Part shown: positions 59,831-64,000 of the stretch, one piece after another
Position numbering within the stretch: the first letter of the stretch is position 1
Layout: each line of letters starts with the position of its first letter
Source: Kribbella aluminosa
GTDB lineage: Bacteria; Actinomycetota; Actinomycetes; Propionibacteriales; Kribbellaceae
Length of the DNA: 64,000 nucleotides
Assembly: GCF_017876295.1 (NCBI RefSeq)
Contig: NZ_JAGINT010000002.1
Location: 3,224,001 to 3,288,000, forward strand
Reading direction: 5' to 3'
Program-made: the position numbers and the translations under genes
The notes under the pieces: generated by a model
Told to the model about the DNA's origin: nothing
What the model saw: only the letters and a program-made list of their open reading frames with translations
The model's database searches: none

Positions 59831-60626
59831 CGCCGATCTGCTGAAGCTGCCGGGTAACTGCCGGTTGTTCTGCCTCGTCCTGGCATGGCTGCCGGACGAA
59901 GAATTACAGCCGTAGGGCAGGTTCCAGGAAGCAGAGTCCGACCCCGGAAACGGCAGCGAAAGGCGGTGGACCATGAAGAGGTCATGGCACATCGCGGCCA
60001 TCACGGCGCTGCCCGGTCCGGCGAAGGCGACGCGGAGGGCCTCCGGGTGCTGGTTGGTGGGGGCGCCGACCGGCGGCCGAGAGCTCCGGAGTGCTGCGGA
60101 ATGCGGATCTGTCCTGCCTGAACCGGGCGCGGTGCACCGTCAGGGCACTGCTTCCGGGGCGGGGTCCCAGCAACGGGTCCGGCACACGACACAGGGGACG
60201 AGTGTCGGGACCCGGCTGACGCGGGTGCCCGGCGGGCCAGGTCTCCCGCCGGCGTGTCGGCTGCTGGGACCTCCCGGGACCTCGGTGAGCTCGCGGTCAG
60301 GCCGGTTCGTACAGAACCGGATACGGGGAGTAGCTCGCCGGGGACCCACCAACTTCAGCTGACAACCAGGGGGAGTCAGCCGGACGTGCCGGGCTGTTGA
60401 CGCACAGGGGACGCCAGCGGCCCGGCCAAGTTCCCAAGCGAGGTGAAGGTCCCGGGAGGGGTGACCTTCACCTCGCTGCCCCTTGCACGCTCTCGTCGCC
60501 GTACCCGACGATCCAGGCGGGCTGGAGCCGGCAGTAGACGATGCCCAGGCCCCAGCTCGCCGACTTCCCTCATCTTGTGGAGTTTGGCACTGCGTCCGCA
60601 CATTAACTGTCCGGTAACCTCGCTGC
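59831..60626 (+). other. 800-bp region without a recognised gene, rich in hairpins
   Basis: An open frame from the ATG at 59973 (MKRSWHIAAITALPGPAKA) begins like a secreted protein but turns into a low-complexity Arg/Gly/Pro sequence and has poor codon use; it may be a decayed exported protein. Inverted repeats: GGTCCCAGCA near 60164 with TGCTGGGACC near 60260; CCGGTTC/GAACCGG at 60302-60320; a 14-bp stem at 60438-60476. Nothing else was assigned. Confidence 0.4.
60438..60476. other. 14-bp perfect stem-loop upstream of the DegV gene
   Basis: GCGAGGTGAAGGTC (60438-60451) and its exact complement (60463-60476) enclose CCGGGAGGGGT. No T run follows on either strand. It is 150 bp upstream of the DegV gene and may be a GC-type terminator for upstream transcription or a regulatory RNA hairpin. 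Confidence 0.7.
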
Positions 60627-61469
60627 ATGGCAGCCCGCGTGCAGGTCGTCACCGACTCCACGGCCGGTCTGTCCACGCACGAGCTGCTCCGGCACCCACT
60701 GACCGTCGTACCGCTGCGGGTCGTGATCGGCGGTACGTCGTACGACGACGGCGCCACCTCCGCGGACGTGGTCGCGGAGGCGCTCAAGACGTTCACCCCG
60801 GTGTCGACCAGCCGGCCGGCGCCGCAGACGTTCGCCGACACGTACGCGGCGTGCGCGGCGGCCGGCGCCGAGGAGATCGTGTCGATCCACCTCTCCGGCG
60901 ACATGTCCGGCACCTTCGAGGCCGCGATGATCGGCGCCAAGGAGTCCCCGGTCCCGGTCCGGGTCGTCGACTCGCGCTCCCTCGGCATGGGCCTCGGCTT
61001 CCCGGTCCTCGCCGCGGCCGCCGCAGCCGCCGCCGGAGAAGATGCCGCCACCGTCGAAGCCGCCGCCCGGGCCCGGATGAAGACCATCTCGTCGTACTTC
61101 TACGTCGACACCCTCGAATACCTCCGCCGCGGCGGCCGCATCGGCGCCGCCCAGGCCCTCTTCGGAACGGCCCTCGCCGTCAAGCCACTCCTCACCATCA
61201 ACGGCGGCCGCATCGTCCCCCTCGAAAAGGTCCGCACCTCCAGCCGAGCCATCGCCCGCCTCGCCGACATCGCCGTCCAACGAGCCGGCGACGCCCCCGT
61301 CCAGCTGGCCGTCCACCACCTCGCCAACCTGGAAAAAGCCCAAACCCTCGCCGACAACCTCGCCACCCGCCTCCCCCAAGCCAAGGAAGTAGTCCTCCGC
61401 GAGGTAGGCGCCGTAATAGGCGCCCACGTAGGCCCCGGCCTCCTGGCCGTAGTAGTAAGCCCCCTCTAA
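60627..61469 (+). CDS. DegV-family fatty-acid-binding protein
   Basis: 280 aa. VVTDSTAGL at the N-terminus, VSTSRPAPQTF (the conserved TSxPs ligand loop), IHLSGDMSGTFEAA, VVDSRSLGMGLGF and the C-terminal GAHVGPGLLAVVV are all hallmark DegV segments. Family members bind acyl chains and present them to fatty acid kinase (FakA). ATG 60627. It precedes comEA and comEC, a common actinobacterial order. The 3' half of the gene has unusually Pro/Ala-rich codons (CCC, GCC). Confidence 0.95.
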   Translation: MAARVQVVTDSTAGLSTHELLRHPLTVVPLRVVIGGTSYDDGATSADVVAEALKTFTPVSTSRPAPQTFADTYAACAAAGAEEIVSIHLSGDMSGTFEAAMIGAKESPVPVRVVDSRSLGMGLGFPVLAAAAAAAAGEDAATVEAAARARMKTISSYFYVDTLEYLRRGGRIGAAQALFGTALAVKPLLTINGGRIVPLEKVRTSSRAIARLADIAVQRAGDAPVQLAVHHLANLEKAQTLADNLATRLPQAKEVVLREVGAVIGAHVGPGLLAVVVSPL

Positions 61470-61478
61470 CCCACGCCA

Positions 61479-61750
61479 CCCGCGGACCCCACCCGCGGAC
61501 CCCGTCTCCACCCGCGGACCCCACCTGCGAACCCCGTCCGCCTGTGGACCCGTCTCCACCCGCGGGGCCCGCGGACCCCACCTGCGAACCCCGTCCGCCT
61601 GTGGACCCGTCTCCACCCGCGGGGCCCGCGGACCCCACCTGCGAACCCCGTCCGCCTGTGGACCCGTCCCACCTGCGGGGCCCGCGGACCCCGCCCGCGG
61701 ACCCGTCCGCCTGTGGACCCGTTCCACCTGCGGACCCCATCCCGCCTACG
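61479..61750 (+). repeat. 57-bp minisatellite after the DegV gene
   Basis: The block beginning CCCGCGGACC recurs at 61511, 61568, 61625 and 61681 (periods 57, 57, 56), with degenerate flanking copies before and after. It contains CCTGCGAACCCCGTCCGCC and TGTGGACCCGTCTCCACCC. All six frames are open over parts of it owing to base composition, but none shows a real protein. Confidence 0.9.
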
Positions 61751-61968
61751 GACCTGTCCCACCCGCCCACGTCACCGTCCGTCCGGCCACCTCACCTCGC
61801 CGACGTCACGTGCGTGCTTCCCGCGCTGCCCGCCGACGGACATGCCGCCCGCGTAAGCGCCCCGCCCGGCCGGCGCCGGCGTCTCCTCCCTCCGGCAAGC
61901 ACTCATCGCCGCCCGCGGCGACGCGTGTGCCCTCTCCTGCGTATGTGGCGACAAGCAACGGTGACCGA

Positions 61969-62008
61969 CGACAGGTAATAGCCGGTCCCCGGCAACCATT
62001 ACCTGTCG
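61969..62008. promoter_or_regulatory. Nested palindrome upstream of comEA
   Basis: CGACAGGTAAT (61969-61979) and ATTACCTGTCG (61998-62008) are perfect complements. The 18-base interval holds its own stem GCCGG-TCC-CCGGC. It lies 145 bp before the comEA start. Candidate operator or structured RNA. Confidence 0.55.
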
Positions 62009-62153
62009 CCAGACACCACCACCGCCCCTCAACGGCTCCGTCGCCGCGCACCCCGCGCACCCCGCGCACCCCCCGCGTGGCACGCAGCGAGCGGTTCTCC
62101 ACAGCTTTCAAGTCGGGCTTCGAACGGTGCGCCGGACTCGTACCTTCTCTGGC

Positions 62154-63185
62154 GTGAAGGTCTTCCGCCGTACCCCACCCCCACCCCCGGACGTCCGGGC
62201 GCGAGCACTCTCCCGCCTGGCAGTCCGGCCACCCACGCACGCCGACCCTCACACCCCCGACGTACCACCCGAAGACCCCGAGGAGCGTGATGAGGTGCGT
62301 GGTGGATGGATCCCGGACCAAATACCCGACCGCCTACGCAACGCCCGCTGGACCCTCACCCCACGCCACATCCTGATCCTGGTGGCGGTCCTCGCCATAG
62401 GCCTCACCTGGGCCACCTGGACCTTCGTCCACGCCCGCCCCACCCCGATCCCCGAAACCCACCCAGCCACCACGACCCCCGGCACCCCCGTAACCCAACC
62501 CGGCACCGGCCCCACCCAACCGGGCGCGGGAACAAACCAACCCGGCGCCGCCCCAACCCAACCCGGCGCGGTATCCACGCAACTTGGCACAGGCGCCACG
62601 CAGACCGGAACCGGGCCGAACCAACCTGGAGCCGGACCGACCCAACCCGGCCCCACCCAGCCTGGCGCGGCATCCATCCAACCCGGTGCCGCTCAAACCC
62701 CACCCGATCCCGCCCAGTCACCCGGCACCGCAACCTCGTCCGGCCCGCAGTTGGTCGTGTACGTAGCCGGCAAGGTACGCCGCCCCGGCCTCGTCCACGC
62801 CCCACCCGGCTCCCGCGTAGCCGACGTACTCACCCTGGCAGGCGGCCCCCTCCGGGGCGTAGACCTCACCACCCTCAACCTCGCCCGCCCAGTGACCGAC
62901 GGCGAACAAATCAACGTAGGCCTACCGACCCAACCCTCACCTCCCAACCCATCGACCACCTCCACAACCACGTCTCCAAGAACCGCCCCCGGCACGACCG
63001 TCAACCTCAACACCGCCACGATCGACCAACTCGACACCCTGCCCGGCGTGGGCCCCGTCCTCGCCCAGCGAATCCTCGACTACCGAACCCAGAACGGCCC
63101 CTTCACCACGATCGACCAACTCCAGGAGGTCCCCGGCGTAGGTCCCAAGAAGTACGACTCCCTCAAGTCCCATGTCGGCATCTGA
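62154..63185 (+). CDS. comEA: ComEA-type helix-hairpin-helix DNA-binding protein
   Basis: 343 aa from the GTG at 62154 (an ATG-type upstream start at 62127 is less likely). A cytoplasmic Pro/Arg-rich N-terminus, one membrane helix (ILILVAVLAIGLTWATWTFV, about residues 62-81), then an unusually long Thr/Gln/Pro/Gly linker of about 110 residues with TQPGAG-like repeats, a SLBB domain (LVVYVAGKVRRPGLVHAP, VADVLTLAGG) and two HhH motifs (NLNTATIDQLDTLPGVGPVL, QLQEVPGVGPKKYDSL). It captures DNA outside the membrane for ComEC. Overlaps comEC by 14 bp. Confidence 0.93.
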   Translation: MKVFRRTPPPPPDVRARALSRLAVRPPTHADPHTPDVPPEDPEERDEVRGGWIPDQIPDRLRNARWTLTPRHILILVAVLAIGLTWATWTFVHARPTPIPETHPATTTPGTPVTQPGTGPTQPGAGTNQPGAAPTQPGAVSTQLGTGATQTGTGPNQPGAGPTQPGPTQPGAASIQPGAAQTPPDPAQSPGTATSSGPQLVVYVAGKVRRPGLVHAPPGSRVADVLTLAGGPLRGVDLTTLNLARPVTDGEQINVGLPTQPSPPNPSTTSTTTSPRTAPGTTVNLNTATIDQLDTLPGVGPVLAQRILDYRTQNGPFTTIDQLQEVPGVGPKKYDSLKSHVGI

Positions 63186-64000
63186 CCCCGCCCCGGCCCC
63201 AGAGCGTCTACCGGAGCACGCACACGACGCCGCCCCCGACCTCACCCCCGAGCACCCGGCGGAGCCCCCACGACGCTCCACGTCAACGTCAGCCCCGACC
63301 CGAGAGCCGGACCCCGCTCCGGCCCTCAGCCCAGAGCCCTCGGGGGCGGCTGCACGAGGATGCATGTCGACGGCAGCTCCAGCTCGAGAGCCGGATCCCG
63401 CTCCAGCCCTCACACCCGTCCTCACTCCGGAGCACCCGGGGGTGGCTCGACCAGGCTCTACCTCGACGGCAGCTCCAGCCCGAGAGCCGGCCCTCACCCC
63501 GGCCCTCACCCCGGAGGCTGCGTTGGCGGCTGATGGGTTGGGTGGGGCCGAGGGAGTGGATGTGCGGTTGTTGCTGCCGGCGGGGGCTGGGTGGTTGGTG
63601 GCGGCAGTTTTGGTGGGGCGGGGGCCGGTGGTTGGTGGGGTAGTTGGTGGGGTGGCGCTGGTTTTGGCCGCGGTGGTGGGGCTGTTGTTGGTGTGGCGGC
63701 GGCGGCTGACTGACAACGGTGAGGTGGAGCCGTGGACGAGGGTCGCGTGGGTGGGAGTGGGGACATCGGTTGTTGTCGGGGGATTGGCGATCGCGGCGGC
63801 GCTGCAGGTTGCGACGGTGCGGGCCGGGCCGGTCTACGGGCTTGCGGGTGGTTCCGCGACGGTCAGCGTGCGGGTGCGCATCGACGGGGATCCGATCCTG
63901 AAGCAGAGCACCACCTCCAGGCGTCCGCCGTACGTCGTGGTGAAGGCAACTGTCGAGGAGGTACGCAGCCGGGCGAGCGGTCAGTCCTCCACCTCGGTTC
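63172..64000 (+). CDS. comEC: ComEC/Rec2 DNA-uptake channel, N-terminal part (runs off the window)
   Basis: Open to the end of the window from the ATG at 63172. The first 125 residues are a disordered Pro/Ala/Glu/Ser-rich extension with repeated AP-REPDPAPAL and LTPE elements. Membrane helices follow (GAGWLVAAVLVGRG, GVALVLAAVVGLLLVW, VGTSVVVGGLAIAAALQV), then the start of the DUF4131 periplasmic-side domain (VSVRVRIDGDPILKQS, YVVVKATVEEVRS). Without the extension the protein would begin near GTG 63556 or 63562, a more usual start position. The competence and metallo-lactamase domains lie beyond the window. Confidence 0.85.
   Translation, partial: MSASDPAPAPERLPEHAHDAAPDLTPEHPAEPPRRSTSTSAPTREPDPAPALSPEPSGAAARGCMSTAAPAREPDPAPALTPVLTPEHPGVARPGSTSTAAPAREPALTPALTPEAALAADGLGGAEGVDVRLLLPAGAGWLVAAVLVGRGPVVGGVVGGVALVLAAVVGLLLVWRRRLTDNGEVEPWTRVAWVGVGTSVVVGGLAIAAALQVATVRAGPVYGLAGGSATVSVRVRIDGDPILKQSTTSRRPPYVVVKATVEEVRSRASGQSSTSV

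Noticed and set aside
61466..61770. Gly-rich and Pro-rich frames over the 57-bp repeat
   Set aside because: Open on both strands because stop codons are absent from the repeat; no start, ribosome binding site or conservation.
62306..63643. 445-codon frame overlapping comEA and comEC
   Set aside because: A Pro/Arg/His composition artefact of GC-rich repeats in another phase.

Overview
The window is chromosomal DNA of a high-GC actinobacterium. The block nadD - rsfS - histidine phosphatase at the left, and leuS, a DegV-family gene, comEA and comEC at the right, are in the usual actinobacterial order. Together with the GTAC-rich codon use, frequent GTG starts, and many SARP/STAND, TetR and XRE regulators beside exporters, this suggests Nocardioidaceae, most likely Kribbella or a close relative. 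That assignment is inference.

Layout. 1-1978: small membrane protein, nadD, rsfS, histidine phosphatase. 2217-3680: an IS110-family element. 4073-4190: tRNA-Ala(GGC) and its terminator, followed by two orphan genes. 6166-19299: accessory genes, often a regulator facing its target across an operator (MerR/SDR, ArsR-like/erythromycin esterase, TetR/aldo-keto reductase, XRE/MFS exporter plus dehydrogenase), with a sulfatase and an APH-fold kinase. 19360-24177: a DrrA/DrrB exporter converging on a large SARP-STAND regulator. 24199-32764: small enzymes, a caspase-like mini-protein, a secreted sugar-dehydrogenase-like protein with CBM and FnIII domains, and a TetR/DHA2 exporter operon. 33437-34618: a TerC gene behind a probable manganese riboswitch. 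36911-43005: a sugar ABC importer operon (two permeases, lipoprotein binding protein) ending in a GH95 alpha-fucosidase-type enzyme. 43032-44045: an iron-box-preceded siderophore binding protein. 44453-49543: minus-strand operons for DHFR-like, carboxymuconolactone-decarboxylase-like, membrane and two-component proteins, plus a plus-strand EEP nuclease. 49710-53414: a solute:sodium symporter, a PhyH-type dioxygenase and an AraC regulator. 53418-56492: leuS behind a leucine-leader attenuator, then a YjbQ protein. 57248-64000: an XRE-STAND-TPR regulator, a DegV protein, comEA and the start of comEC.

Two themes stand out. One is gene decay: frameshifted, internally deleted or truncated genes occur at 6166, 7720, 27334, 27437, 29962, 44049, 44250, 47304 and 56520. 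Some of these may be assembly errors, especially single-base ones in GC homopolymers. The other is tandem repeats. There are in-frame expansions inside three proteins (24531, 30619, 40885), an 18-copy Gly-Ala-Glu type insertion in the GH95 enzyme, and minisatellites at 13111, 34702 and 61479.

The strongest regulatory finding is the leuS leader: an eight-codon reading frame with three consecutive leucine codons, a long-range stem and an intrinsic terminator. No complete new defence system, CRISPR array or biosynthetic cluster was recognised.
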